Source: Nocardia gamkensis NBRC 108242
GTDB lineage: Bacteria; Actinomycetota; Actinomycetes; Mycobacteriales; Mycobacteriaceae
NCBI RefSeq assembly: GCF_001612985.1
Contig: NZ_BDBM01000065.1
Span: 1 to 43,180, forward strand
Length of the DNA: 43,180 bases
Direction of reading: 5' to 3'
Of the stretch, positions 31,937 to 40,624 are shown piece by piece; the stretch's first letter is position 1, and each line of letters opens with the position of its first letter. Under the pieces are notes generated by a model. It did no database searches. It saw only the letters and a list, made by a program, of their open reading frames with translations, and was not told the DNA's origin. The translations under genes and the position numbers were made by a program.

Positions 31937-33022
31937 GTGGACGAGACCGGCACGGATGACGTGACGCGAGACGGCGGGACGGACGTGGCGACCGAGCCGG
32001 TGCGCCTGCGGGGCGGAATCGCCACGGGCGTCGGCTCCTGGCCGGGCACCGACCCGCGCGAGGCCGCCGCGACGATCGTCGGTGAACTCGGCGAGCTACC
32101 GCATTTGGTGGAATTGCCCGCTCGCGGCGCGGGCGCGGACCTGATCGGGCGGGTCTCCGCGCTGCTGGTGGACCTGCGATTCGACACAACGCCCAGGGGC
32201 TACCGGCTCGCGCCACGCCCGGGTGCGGTCTCGCGGCGAGCCCATGACCTGCTGCGGACCGATCTGGACGCGCTCGAGGAAGCGTGGGAGAACGCGGGTT
32301 TGCCCGGCCGCGGCCATCCGGTGAAGGTGCAGGCGGCGGGCCCGCTGACGTTGGCCGCGCAGGTCGAGCTGCCCGGCGGTCATCGCGTGCTCACCGATTC
32401 CGGCGCGGTGCGTGACCTCGCGGAATCCTTGGCCGAGGGGCTGGCGCAGCACGTGGCGGAGGTGCGCAAGCGGCTCGGCGCGCGGGTCGTCTTGCAGTTG
32501 GACGAGCCGTCGCTGTCGGCGGTGCTGGACGGATCGCTGCGCGGGGTGAGTGTGCTGAACACCGTGCGCGCGCTGCCCGAGCCGGAAGCGCTGGCCCTGC
32601 TCGACGCGGTGATCACCGCCCAGTCCGCGCCGGTGCTGGTGCACAGCTGCGCAGAGCCGCCCGCGCTGGGCCTGTTGCGCCGCAGCGCCGCCGACGCGAT
32701 CGGTTTCGACCTGAGTGCGATCGGCACCGAGCAGCTCGACGACATCGGGGAGGCACTGGAAGCGGGCAAGCAACTGATGCTCGGCGTCGTCCCGACCGGG
32801 GTACCGGCCACCGAGGTCACCTGGCGGACCTTCGCCGAGCCGGGCGTGCGGCTGATCGATCGGCTCGGCTTCGGCCGCCGCACTCTCGCGCAACGGGTGG
32901 CGGTCGGTCCGGCCTGCGGTCTGGCGGGCGCCCCGCTGGAGTGGAGCCAGCGGGCGCTGCGCCTGGCCACGGACGTCGCGCGCGCGTATGCCGAGGAGCC
33001 GGAAGAACTTTCGTTCTCCTGA
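31937..33022 (+). CDS. MetE-like cobalamin-independent methionine synthase family protein
   Basis: This 361-residue protein starts at GTG 31937 with CGGAG upstream. It contains VGSWPGTDPREA, VKVQAAGPLTLAAQVELPGG, VLQLDEPSLSAVL, VHSCAEPPAL (His and Cys as zinc ligands), LGVVPTG and VGPACGLAG (third Cys). These match the C-terminal half of MetE, in a short stand-alone form (full MetE is about 750 residues). It is the counterpart of Rv3015c. A role in methyl transfer to a thiol is likely; the true substrate is unknown. A 138-bp gap separates it from mnmA. Confidence 0.82.
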   Translation: MDETGTDDVTRDGGTDVATEPVRLRGGIATGVGSWPGTDPREAAATIVGELGELPHLVELPARGAGADLIGRVSALLVDLRFDTTPRGYRLAPRPGAVSRRAHDLLRTDLDALEEAWENAGLPGRGHPVKVQAAGPLTLAAQVELPGGHRVLTDSGAVRDLAESLAEGLAQHVAEVRKRLGARVVLQLDEPSLSAVLDGSLRGVSVLNTVRALPEPEALALLDAVITAQSAPVLVHSCAEPPALGLLRRSAADAIGFDLSAIGTEQLDDIGEALEAGKQLMLGVVPTGVPATEVTWRTFAEPGVRLIDRLGFGRRTLAQRVAVGPACGLAGAPLEWSQRALRLATDVARAYAEEPEELSFS

Positions 33023-33488
33023 CAATCGGCGGCCGCGCGCGGAGACGCGACGCCTGCGGCCCGGTGAACGGCTCGCTCGAATCCAGGGGGGCCTTGCCCG
33101 AGCGTGCTGCCTCGAAACATGTCCGCGGCAGGTCGTGATTACGGTCGCGGCAGGGTTGCGCGCCCCCTGTCCTGGTTCGGCGCCTGCGGCGGGTCGGTGC
33201 TCGGCTGGTCGCGTGCCGCGCTTGCAGTCCTTTAGCGTGGGGCCGCGCCGCTGCGGACGCCGTCGTAACCGCCGCCGAGTGGTTCGTGTCGGTGGGCGAT
33301 CGGCTGGCCGATCACCGCGATCGGCAACGTCGTCCGGTGTAGGTGCCGCGGACGGTATGCCGCCGCTACGTGACACCGCCGCCTCATGGTGACGCGGCGC
33401 TCGCGTCGGGAAACGGACCGGCCGGAATCCGTGCCGTCGAGTGCGACGACGTGCGCGAACACGGCGATGTGCTGTCGGTGCCCTCCGC
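33023..33488 (+). other. Gap between the MetE-like gene and ligA
   Basis: No supported gene lies in these 466 bp. A frame joined to ligA runs upstream to 33343 but lacks a ribosome site, and its translation is not ligase-like. The gap ends with the ligA -10 box. Nothing else is seen. Confidence 0.45.
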
Positions 33489-33494
33489 TAATGT
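33489..33494 (+). promoter_or_regulatory. -10 box of ligA, leaderless start
   Basis: TAATGT at 33489-33494 matches the actinobacterial TANNNT -10. Seven bases lie between it and GTG 33502, the spacing to a transcription start at the codon itself. No Shine-Dalgarno is present, as expected for a leaderless mRNA. Confidence 0.5.
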
Positions 33495-33501
33495 GCGTTG
33501 G

Positions 33502-35616
33502 GTGAGTGACAGCGACAGCGCGGCGGCCCCGGCGTCGGCAGAGCAGCGGGTGGAGTGGCAGCGACTCGCGGACGAGGTGCGCGAGCATCAGTTCCGCTAC
33601 TACGTCCGGGACGCGCCGATCATCTCCGACGGCGAGTTCGACGCGATGTTGCGGCGGTTGCAGGCCATGGAGGACGAACATCCGGACCTGCGCACGCCGG
33701 ATTCGCCGACCCAGCTCGTCGGCGGCGGCTTCGCGACCGACTTCACCGCCGTCGACCACCTCGAGCGGATGCTGTCGCTGGACAACGTGTTCGACGTCGA
33801 CGAGCTGCGCGCCTGGGCCGCGCGGGTGGAGGCGGAGACCGGGCCGGACCTGCACTACCTGTGCGAAGTGAAGATCGACGGCGTCGCGCTGAACCTGGTC
33901 TATCAGAACGGGCGGCTGGTCCGCGGCGCCACCCGAGGCGACGGACGCACCGGCGAAGACGTGACGCTCAACGCGCGCACCATCGACGACATCCCCGGCG
34001 AGCTGAACACCACCGAGGAATTCCCGATCCCGCGGTTGCTGGAGGTCCGCGGCGAGGTGTACTTCCGGCTGGAGGATTTCGAGACGCTCAACGCCGCCAT
34101 CGTGGCCGAGGGCAAGCCGCCCTACGCCAACCCGCGCAACACCGCCGCCGGGTCGCTGCGGCAGAAGGATCCGTCGGTCACCGCGCGGCGCAGGCTGCGG
34201 ATGATCTGCCACGGCTTCGGCCGGATCGAGGGCTACACGCCGACCTCGCAGTACGAGGCCTACCGCGCGCTCGCCGCGTGGGGTCTGCCGGTGTCCGAGC
34301 ACACCAGGCGGGTGCAGGGCATCGACGCGGTGATCGAACGGGTCGCCTACTGGGGCGAGCACCGGCACGACATCGAGCACGAGATCGACGGCCAGGTGAT
34401 CAAGGTCGACGAGACGGCGCTGCAACGCCGCCTCGGCTCCACCTCACGCGCCCCGCGCTGGGCGATCGCCTACAAGTACCCGCCCGAGGAGGCGACGACC
34501 AAGCTGCTGAACATCCAGGTGAACGTGGGCCGCACCGGCCGGGTGACGCCGTTCGCGGTGATGGAGCCGGTGTCCATCGCGGGATCCACGGTCGCGATGG
34601 CCACCCTGCACAACGCCGCCGAGGTCAAGCGCAAGGGCGTGCTGATCGGCGACACGGTCACCATCCGCAAGGCGGGCGACGTGATCCCCGAGGTGCTGGG
34701 GCCGGTGGTGGACGCGCGTCCCGAAGACGCGCGCGAATTCGTCATGCCGACGCACTGCCCCGAGTGCGGTACCGAACTGCGCCCGGAGAAGGAGGGCGAC
34801 GCCGACATCCGCTGCCCGAACCAGCAGTTCTGCCCGGCACAGTTGCGCGAGCGCGTCTATCACGTGGCCGGCCGCGGCGCCTTCGACATCGAGGCCCTCG
34901 GGTACGAAGGCGCGATCGATCTGCTGAAGTCCGGCGCCATCACCGACGAGGGCGACCTCTTCGACCTGGACGAGGCGGCACTGCTGACCACCTCGCTCTA
35001 CGCCAACAAGAACGGCAGCCTCTCCGCCAACGGCAAGCGGCTGCTGGAGAACCTGGCCGTGGCCAAGGACCGGCCGCTGTGGCGGGTGCTGGTCGGCCTA
35101 TCCATCCGGCACGTCGGGCCCACCGCGGCGCGGGCGCTGGCCGCGGAATTCGGCAGCCTGGATCGTATCGAGCAGGCGTCGGGCGAAGAACTGGCCGCGG
35201 CCGACGGCGTGGGCCCGACCATCGCGGCCGCGGTGGCGGAGTGGTTCACGGTGGACTGGCACCGCGCCGTGGTGGCGAAATGGCGGGCAGCGGGTGTGCG
35301 GATGGAGGATGAACGCGACGAATCCATCGAGCGCAACCTGGAGGGCCTGTCCATCGTGGTGACCGGCTCGTTGCAGGGCTTCACCCGCGACGGCGCCAAG
35401 GAGGCGATCCTGATGCGCGGCGGCAAGGCCGCCAGCTCGGTGTCGAAGAAGACCGCGTTCGTGGTGATCGGTGACGCACCCGGATCCAAGGCCGCCAAAG
35501 CGGAGGAACTCGGTGTGCCGATCCTCGACGAGGAGGGGTTCCGGCGGCTGCTGGAGGGCGGCCCCGTAGCGGTCGCGCCGGAGACGGCCGCGGAGGATGC
35601 CGAAGCCGAGGAGTGA
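33502..35616 (+). CDS. ligA: NAD-dependent DNA ligase A
   Basis: The 704-residue protein (GTG 33502) has the full LigA order. An Ia domain starts EVREHQFRYYVRDAPIISDG. The adenylation motif is CEVKIDG with Lys124. An OB fold follows, then a zinc finger with C419, C422, C438 and C444, helix-hairpin-helix repeats (HVGPTAARALAAEF, ADGVGPTIAAAVAEW) and a C-terminal BRCT domain (about 615-690, GLSIVVTGSLQGFTR). It seals nicks in replication and repair, using NAD. The length is typical of the family. It corresponds to Rv3014c and sits in the conserved gene order. Confidence 0.97.
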   Translation: MSDSDSAAAPASAEQRVEWQRLADEVREHQFRYYVRDAPIISDGEFDAMLRRLQAMEDEHPDLRTPDSPTQLVGGGFATDFTAVDHLERMLSLDNVFDVDELRAWAARVEAETGPDLHYLCEVKIDGVALNLVYQNGRLVRGATRGDGRTGEDVTLNARTIDDIPGELNTTEEFPIPRLLEVRGEVYFRLEDFETLNAAIVAEGKPPYANPRNTAAGSLRQKDPSVTARRRLRMICHGFGRIEGYTPTSQYEAYRALAAWGLPVSEHTRRVQGIDAVIERVAYWGEHRHDIEHEIDGQVIKVDETALQRRLGSTSRAPRWAIAYKYPPEEATTKLLNIQVNVGRTGRVTPFAVMEPVSIAGSTVAMATLHNAAEVKRKGVLIGDTVTIRKAGDVIPEVLGPVVDARPEDAREFVMPTHCPECGTELRPEKEGDADIRCPNQQFCPAQLRERVYHVAGRGAFDIEALGYEGAIDLLKSGAITDEGDLFDLDEAALLTTSLYANKNGSLSANGKRLLENLAVAKDRPLWRVLVGLSIRHVGPTAARALAAEFGSLDRIEQASGEELAAADGVGPTIAAAVAEWFTVDWHRAVVAKWRAAGVRMEDERDESIERNLEGLSIVVTGSLQGFTRDGAKEAILMRGGKAASSVSKKTAFVVIGDAPGSKAAKAEELGVPILDEEGFRRLLEGGPVAVAPETAAEDAEAEE

Positions 35617-35623
35617 TCGGCGC

Positions 35624-35651
35624 TTGACCTGAAGGACCATTGAGGTATGAG
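35624..35651 (+). promoter_or_regulatory. MerR/SoxR-like promoter before the SDR gene
   Basis: TTGACC (35624-35629) and TATGAG (35646-35651) are 16 bp apart. Between and across them lies the imperfect inverted repeat CCTGAA/TTGAGG (35628-35633 and 35640-35645, one mismatch). This resembles the TTGACCTCAAG...TTGAGGT operators of MerR-family regulators such as SoxR. It starts 7 bp after the ligA stop. The MerR gene is not in this window. Confidence 0.4.
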
Positions 35652-35657
35652 GATCGA

Positions 35658-35675
35658 CTGGTAGGCGACTACCAG
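35658..35675 (+). promoter_or_regulatory. Hairpin overlapping the SDR ribosome site
   Basis: CTGGTAG (35658-35664) and CTACCAG (35669-35675) form a perfect 7-bp stem with a GCGA loop. The AGGAGG ribosome site (35674-35679) touches its right arm. It may be an operator or a translation-reducing leader structure. Confidence 0.4.
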
Positions 35676-35685
35676 GAGGTCCATC

Positions 35686-36381
35686 ATGTCTCGTCCTACC
35701 GCACTGGTCACCGGCGCGTCGGCCGGATTCGGCGCGGCCCTCGCGCGGGCGCTGATCGAACAGGGGTGGCGGGTGCTGGGGACCGCGCGTCGTGCCGACC
35801 GGTTGACGCGGGTGGCCGCCGAACTCGGACCGGAATTCCGCGCGATCCCCGGTGACGTCACCGATCCCGCGGATCGCGCGCGGCTGGCGGATGCCGCGCG
35901 CGCTGCGGGTGAACTGGGCTTGGTGGTGAACAACGCCAGCCGCCTCGGTCCGAGTCCGCTGCCTCGCCTCGCGGACTATCCGCTCGAGGAATTCGAGCGC
36001 GTACTTCGCACGAATGTGCTGTCGCCACTGGCGATTCTGCAATTCACGCTGCCGCTGCTGCGCCCGGGCGGCGCCGTGGTGAACATCAGTTCCGACGCCG
36101 CGTCGGAGCCGTATCCCGAATGGGGCGGATACGGGTCGTCGAAGGCGGCGCTCGACCAGCTCACCGCCATCCTCGGCGCGGAGCACCCGGACCTGTCGAT
36201 CTACGCGTTCGACCCGGGTGACATGCGCACCGAGATGCATCAGGCGGCGTTTCCCGGCGCCGATATCTCCGACCGGCCGGAGCCCGCGACGGTGGTACCC
36301 GCGCTGCTGCGGCTGCTCGCGGAGAGACCCCGGAGCGGGCGGTATGCCGCAGCGGATTTCGTGGCCGGACGGGCGTCATGA
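35686..36381 (+). CDS. Short-chain dehydrogenase/reductase
   Basis: The 231-residue protein starts at ATG 35686, after AGGAGG. It shows the classical SDR pattern: TGASAGFGAALARAL for NAD(P) binding, a NNAS segment after VV, and the active site ISSDAASEPY... with YGSSK (Tyr-x3-Lys) and a preceding Ser. ARRADR after strand 2 suits NADPH. The substrate is unknown. Its stop overlaps the QueA-like gene by 4 bp (ATGA), so the two form a pair. A MerR-type promoter upstream suggests redox or drug response; that is inference. Confidence 0.88.
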   Translation: MSRPTALVTGASAGFGAALARALIEQGWRVLGTARRADRLTRVAAELGPEFRAIPGDVTDPADRARLADAARAAGELGLVVNNASRLGPSPLPRLADYPLEEFERVLRTNVLSPLAILQFTLPLLRPGGAVVNISSDAASEPYPEWGGYGSSKAALDQLTAILGAEHPDLSIYAFDPGDMRTEMHQAAFPGADISDRPEPATVVPALLRLLAERPRSGRYAAADFVAGRAS

Positions 36382-37427
36382 CGGTGCGCACCACCCTGCC
36401 GTCCTTCGACCTGTCCCCGGAACGCAATGCCGCCGTCCCGCCCGAGGCGCGGGGAATCGCGCGCGACGACGTCCGCCTGCTCGTCGCCGATGGGGAACTG
36501 ACCCACGGCATGTTCCGTGAGCTACCGGACCGGCTGCGCCCCGGCGATCTCGTGGTGGTGAACAACTCGGCGACGATGTCCTCGGCCCTCGACGCCGCGC
36601 TGGAGGGCGAGCCGGTGGTGCTGCACTTCTCCACCTGGCTGGACGACTGCCGCTGGGTGATCGAGGTCCGGACGACGCGGCGCACTCCCTATCCGGCGCA
36701 GCGGCTCTCGTCCGGGACCGTGCTGCGACTGCCGGGCGCCACGGCCACGCTGGGCACGCCCTGGCTGCCCGGCGGACGACGTCTCTGGAGCGCGGACGTC
36801 ACCACCGACGTGCCTCGGTTACTGGCCGCGTACGGCAGACCGATCACGTATTCGTATGTGCCGCAACGATGGTCGGCCTCCTACTACACGACGGTCTTCG
36901 GCCGGGTGCCGGGCAGCGCGGAAATGCCCAGTGCGGCACGCCCTTTCACCGAGCATCTGGTGCTGGATCTGATCGCCGCGGGTGTCGCTCTCGCGCCGAT
37001 CACCCTGCACACCGGGGTCTCCTCGCCGGAGGCGGGGGAACCGCCGAGCCCCGAGCGGTTCGTCGTGCCGCCCGCCACGGCGCGGCTGGTGAATGCCACG
37101 AAAGCCGCGGGTGGACGCGTGGTCGCGGTCGGTACCACGGTGACGCGGGCGCTGGAAACCGCCGCCGACGCCTCGGGCCTGGTGCACGCCTCGCGCGGAT
37201 GGACGGACGTGGTGCTCGGAGTGGATCGCCCGGCCCGGGTGGTGGACGGCCTGATCACAGGCTGGCACGCGCCCGGCGCGTCACACCTGGACCTCCTGGT
37301 CGCGGTGGCGGGGGAGGAAACCGTCGCCGCGGCCTACACCGCAGCCGTGGACACCGGCTATCTGTGGCACGAGTTCGGCGACAGCGCGCTGCTGTTCGGT
37401 CCGGGCGGTCGACTCAGCCGACCGTGA
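36378..37427 (+). CDS. QueA-like S-adenosylmethionine:tRNA ribosyltransferase-isomerase
   Basis: The 349-residue protein starts at ATG 36378. QueA family segments are present: DDVRLLVADGELTHGMFREL, PGDLVVVNNSATM, ITYSYVPQRW, PFTEHLVLDLIAAG, APITLHTGVSSP and VGTTVTRALE. QueA makes epoxyqueuosine in tRNA. No other queuosine genes are near, and it pairs with an SDR behind a stress-type promoter, so it may be a paralogue with another substrate. The length is normal (E. coli about 356). The gene ends 13 bp inside the 3' end of the facing gene at 37414. Confidence 0.8.
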   Translation: MTVRTTLPSFDLSPERNAAVPPEARGIARDDVRLLVADGELTHGMFRELPDRLRPGDLVVVNNSATMSSALDAALEGEPVVLHFSTWLDDCRWVIEVRTTRRTPYPAQRLSSGTVLRLPGATATLGTPWLPGGRRLWSADVTTDVPRLLAAYGRPITYSYVPQRWSASYYTTVFGRVPGSAEMPSAARPFTEHLVLDLIAAGVALAPITLHTGVSSPEAGEPPSPERFVVPPATARLVNATKAAGGRVVAVGTTVTRALETAADASGLVHASRGWTDVVLGVDRPARVVDGLITGWHAPGASHLDLLVAVAGEETVAAAYTAAVDTGYLWHEFGDSALLFGPGGRLSRP

Positions 37428-37767
37428 CCGTGGCGCCCAGCTGACCCGCGATGTCGAATCGTCCGCAGCGGCCGCCGCTCAGGTCGAGCTTTTGGGTGAT
37501 CAGCTTGCCGCGGCGATTCTTGAACGTCGCTTCGGCGGACACGTCGGCGCTCGCGGTCGAGCACACCTTCGACACCACGCCGGGCGGGTCGTAGCTGACC
37601 GTCCCGCCGCCCTGGCAGGTGTTCGTGCTGTTGGCCAGGAACACACGCGCGGAGCCTTCCGGGCACGGCGCGTCCGCCACCGCCTCCGGCGCCACGACCA
37701 GCGAGCACAGCGCGAGCGCGGCGACGACGGAGCTTCGAACCACTACACGACGAACCGTCGATCCCAT
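37414..37767 (-). CDS. Small secreted protein
   Basis: This 117-residue protein starts at ATG 37767 (GAGGG upstream); ATG 37779 is possible. Residues 1-30 are a signal peptide (RRVVVRSSVVAALALCSLVV, ending EAVADAPC). The mature part is about 85 residues with four cysteines (APCPEG, NTCQGG, KVCSTA, GRCGRF), probably two disulfides, and beta-rich. I do not recognise the family. It converges on the QueA-like gene with a 14-bp overlap of coding ends. Confidence 0.65.
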   Translation of the reverse strand: MGSTVRRVVVRSSVVAALALCSLVVAPEAVADAPCPEGSARVFLANSTNTCQGGGTVSYDPPGVVSKVCSTASADVSAEATFKNRRGKLITQKLDLSGGRCGRFDIAGQLGATVTVG

Positions 37768-37895
37768 CGTTACCCTCATCCCATCGAACAACTTCGGCAG
37801 TACCCCACGGCGAAACCGCAGCGTGCAGGCATGCTAACCCGCTATCGCACCTGCTGTCCCGGTGACGGTTGCCGGGCTACGGGGAGAACAGCAGG

Positions 37896-38423
37896 TCATC
37901 GACGGCCAAGTAGATCCGCATAGCGGACGGGAATGCGTTCGCCGGGACGGTACCTGGTACGAGTGCGGTATCCCTGAGGCGTCGGCTCGGTGTGTTCGTA
38001 GATCACGTCTTTGGTGACGACCCAATAGGTCGGATATCCGGCGCGGCTGTACAGGTCCGCCTTGCGGTTGAGATCCTGTACCACTGTTTCGTCCGAAACC
38101 TCCACTACCAGGACGACATCCGAAGCTGCCCACACAGACAGCTCGGCGCCGATCACATCGACGGGCTCGGCGCCCGAGCGAAGTGCCCAGCAGTCGGGAT
38201 CGGGCAATGACTCACCGGTGGGTAGCGTCGCGTTGGTCACCTCGACGCCGACCCGTGGCAGCTGACCGACGATCCGGCCGACCGCAAACCCGTGCTAGTC
38301 CCCGATAACCACCGGCCATACCTCCCCCTCGACGAGTTCGACGCGATGGTCGAACGCGCCCGCCTCCCACGCGCGCAGGAACTCGCTGCGCGTCCAGCGG
38401 TAGGCGATCGAAGCCTCGGTCAT
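37896..38423 (-). pseudogene. Uma2-family endonuclease gene broken by an in-frame stop
   Basis: Starting at ATG 38423 the frame reads MTEASIAYRWTRSEFL..., HRVELVEGEVWPVVIGD, then TAG at 38297-38295 (codon 43). The same frame goes on with HGFAVGRIVGQLPRVGVEVT and ASDVVLVVEVSDETVVQDLN...KADLYSRAGYPTYWVV, clearly Uma2 (PD-(D/E)XK fold). The distances are exact multiples of three, so only the stop separates the parts. An internal GTG at 38240 could make a 114-residue fragment without the N-terminal part. The C-terminus may also be shifted. Sequencing error is possible. Confidence 0.75.
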
Positions 38424-38648
38424 GCGCTTCAGGGTACCGTGCCGCCGGCCGCCGATCTAAGGATCACAAACCAGTTCGACCAGGTAGCGATCTCGATAGG
38501 GCTTCGGAGTCGGAGGGTGTTCGAGTCCGCGGCGAATAGAGGTGTGAGCTGGTGCGCGTGTACCCCGCCGGAGGAATGATCCGGCGCGGATCGCGGAGGC
38601 CACGGGGCTGATGTCGCCTCGCCGGGGCGCGGACGGAAGTATGGCGGC

Positions 38649-39893
38649 ATGCTGCGCAGTTTTCAGGTGACCAATCACAGATCGCTGGCCGATGAGCAGG
38701 AGCTGCGGTTGACCAAGGGGAGCGGTCCGGTGGCCGTGCCGGTGACCGCTGTGCACGGCGGCGCCGCTGCGGGAAAGACGAACCTGATCGACGCGCTCGG
38801 GCAGATGCGTGACGCGGTGCTGCACTCGGTGACCGGGTGGGATCCGTACGCGGGTCCGGTGCGTGCCCCGCATCTCGGATTCCCGGAGCGGCCCTCGGAA
38901 TTCGTGGCGGCGTTCGTCGCCGAAGGCGTGCCGTATACCTATGGTTTCCGGCTGGACAACGCCGATGTGACGGCCGAATGGCTGCATACCCACCCGCGCT
39001 CGCGCAAGCGAATCGTGTTCGAGCGCAGCGGCGAACAGATCAAGATCGGCCCGATGTTCGAAGCGGCGCGGTACGGGATCACCGCGCTGGCACCGCTGGT
39101 CCGTCCGAACGCCCTGCTGCTCAGCCTCGCGGGCCAGATGTACTCCGACGCGCTGGTGCCCGCCTACCGATGGTTCGAGTCCATGCTCGAGGTGCAGCGC
39201 GGTCCCGCCGAACCCGACGCCATCGCCCACCGGCTGGGCAGCCACATCTCCCGCTCCCCGGACAACGCGGTGCGGCTGCTGATGCTGCTGCGTACGGCCG
39301 AGCTGGGCATCACCGATCTGCTCGTCGCCGAGCCCGACCCCCGGTACGCCGATTACCTGCGCGAACTGGACGCCGACATCACCGGCCTCGGCAAACAGAT
39401 CGACCTGTGCGCCACCTCGCCCGGCTATGCCGACCAGTTGCTGCGCGACAACGGCCTGACCGCCGTGCTGCTCGAGCGCGAGCTGACCAACCTGAAGGCC
39501 GCGCGCGACGCCCTGTACGCGCGGATGGTGGCACGGCGCGGGGTCGGCCTGAACCTCGTGCACGACGGCATCGACACCCCGTTCGGTATCGCCGACGAAT
39601 CCTCCGCCACGCTGTCGTTGCTGCGGGTGCTGCCCGCCATGCTCGACGCGCTGGACGCTGGCCGCGTGCTCGCCGTCGACGACATCGGCGCGTGCCTGTC
39701 GGCCGAGGAGACCGATCGGCTGATCCAGCTGTTCCAGAACCCGGAGACGAATGCCCGTGGCGCTCAACTGATCTTCACCACCGACAATCGGACGCTGATC
39801 GATCGGGGCAACGGGCGCTCGCAACGCACCCGCATGTCGGTCTGGCAGGTCCGGCGCACCGGCCGGGGCACCAGCGAGCTCGCCCCGGTGTGA
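38649..39893 (+). CDS. AAA/ABC-type ATPase of the RecF-SMC-like (AAA_15/21) class
   Basis: This 414-residue protein starts at ATG 38649. It opens MLRSFQVTNHRSLADEQEL, typical of RecF/OLD-like ATPases. The P-loop is GGAAAGKTNLIDAL with Lys43 (Ala replaces the usual Ser/Asn before GK). A signature-like segment is DESSATLSLLRVLP (about 315), and Walker B is RVLAVDDIGACL with Asp344 and Asp345 rather than Asp-Glu. A D-loop and QLIFTTDNRTL follow. Such ATPases are often toxin or defence components, but no nuclease partner adjoins. It is alone between a pseudogene and a small membrane protein. Confidence 0.75.
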   Translation: MLRSFQVTNHRSLADEQELRLTKGSGPVAVPVTAVHGGAAAGKTNLIDALGQMRDAVLHSVTGWDPYAGPVRAPHLGFPERPSEFVAAFVAEGVPYTYGFRLDNADVTAEWLHTHPRSRKRIVFERSGEQIKIGPMFEAARYGITALAPLVRPNALLLSLAGQMYSDALVPAYRWFESMLEVQRGPAEPDAIAHRLGSHISRSPDNAVRLLMLLRTAELGITDLLVAEPDPRYADYLRELDADITGLGKQIDLCATSPGYADQLLRDNGLTAVLLERELTNLKAARDALYARMVARRGVGLNLVHDGIDTPFGIADESSATLSLLRVLPAMLDALDAGRVLAVDDIGACLSAEETDRLIQLFQNPETNARGAQLIFTTDNRTLIDRGNGRSQRTRMSVWQVRRTGRGTSELAPV

Positions 39894-39901
39894 CGCGCAC
39901 C

Positions 39902-39907
39902 TAGCAT
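39902..39907 (+). promoter_or_regulatory. -10 box of the membrane protein gene, leaderless start
   Basis: TAGCAT (39902-39907) is followed by six bases and then ATG 39914. That spacing implies a leaderless mRNA. The box lies 8 bp after the stop of the ATPase gene. Confidence 0.4.
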
Positions 39908-39913
39908 GGGGAC

Positions 39914-40237
39914 ATGCTGGAGTTCGTCGCGCTGGTGACCCTGACCGCGGTGCTCGTGTCGCTGATCGTGTTCGCGATCCGCGGCAGGCGGGGCTATCAA
40001 CCGGCGAACCCGGAGGAGGGGACGCTCTACATCACCGGTGTGAGCCCGCGCCCCGATGTTCCCGGCGAGCAGTACGTGACCATCACCGGGAACCTGACCG
40101 GTCCCTCGGTAGCCGGCAAGGTCGTGTACGGCCGCTTCGTGTGGGACACGAGTTCCTGGCCGGAGACCGGCGATCTGCTCCCCGTCGTCTATCCGCCGGG
40201 CAAGCCCGATCGCTGGCAGATCGCGCGGTCCGGCTGA
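39914..40237 (+). CDS. Single-pass membrane protein, hypothetical
   Basis: This 107-residue protein has one N-terminal membrane segment (about 3-23, FVALVTLTAVLVSLIVFAIR) then a basic stop-transfer (RGRRGY). The remainder looks beta-rich (EGTLYITGVSPRPDVPGEQYV) and outside or inside cannot be decided. It is common in Nocardia-type genomes as I recall, but no function is known to me. It follows the ATPase on the same strand. Confidence 0.65.
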   Translation: MLEFVALVTLTAVLVSLIVFAIRGRRGYQPANPEEGTLYITGVSPRPDVPGEQYVTITGNLTGPSVAGKVVYGRFVWDTSSWPETGDLLPVVYPPGKPDRWQIARSG

Positions 40238-40624
40238 GCGTCCTCCGCGCACCCCGCCACGCCGCACACGGGGCAGCGCGGTCGCGCGAGGTGGACGTGC
40301 CGCAGCCCGCGTGATGCGGAACCGGAGATACCGGCTACGGATCCGCGGGACGCCGATGCGGCCCGGCGGGAGGGGTACGCCGCAGTCGAGTCGCTACGAC
40401 AGCCAGGCGGCGACCGGTGAGCACACGGCGGCGCGGATGGCTCGGTCCCACGACGATGGCGGCGTCCGTCCTTCTCGCCCGGACCGGGTACGGCGGCGAC
40501 GAAGCGGAACTCACCGAGGTGGGAGCGCCGGGCATCGCGGCTGTGCCGCCGCGGTGCCCGTGCACCCTCGCAGCAGGACGGGCGTGCCGTAGTCCACGTC
40601 ATGGTCGGTGGCATCATGCCGGGT
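40238..40624 (+). other. Gap without a supported gene
   Basis: Frames in these 387 bp on either strand are Arg/Pro/Ser-rich with no ribosome site. No strong repeat, hairpin or promoter was seen. The right end must hold the promoter of the acetyltransferase gene. Confidence 0.35.

Noticed and set aside
38292..38579. Short plus-strand frame over the Uma2 pseudogene
   Set aside because: It is the complement of the Uma2 N-terminal region and is not preceded by a ribosome site.
40189..40617. Minus-strand 142-residue frame
   Set aside because: It is Arg/Pro/Ser-rich, starts without a ribosome site and overlaps the end of the membrane protein gene.
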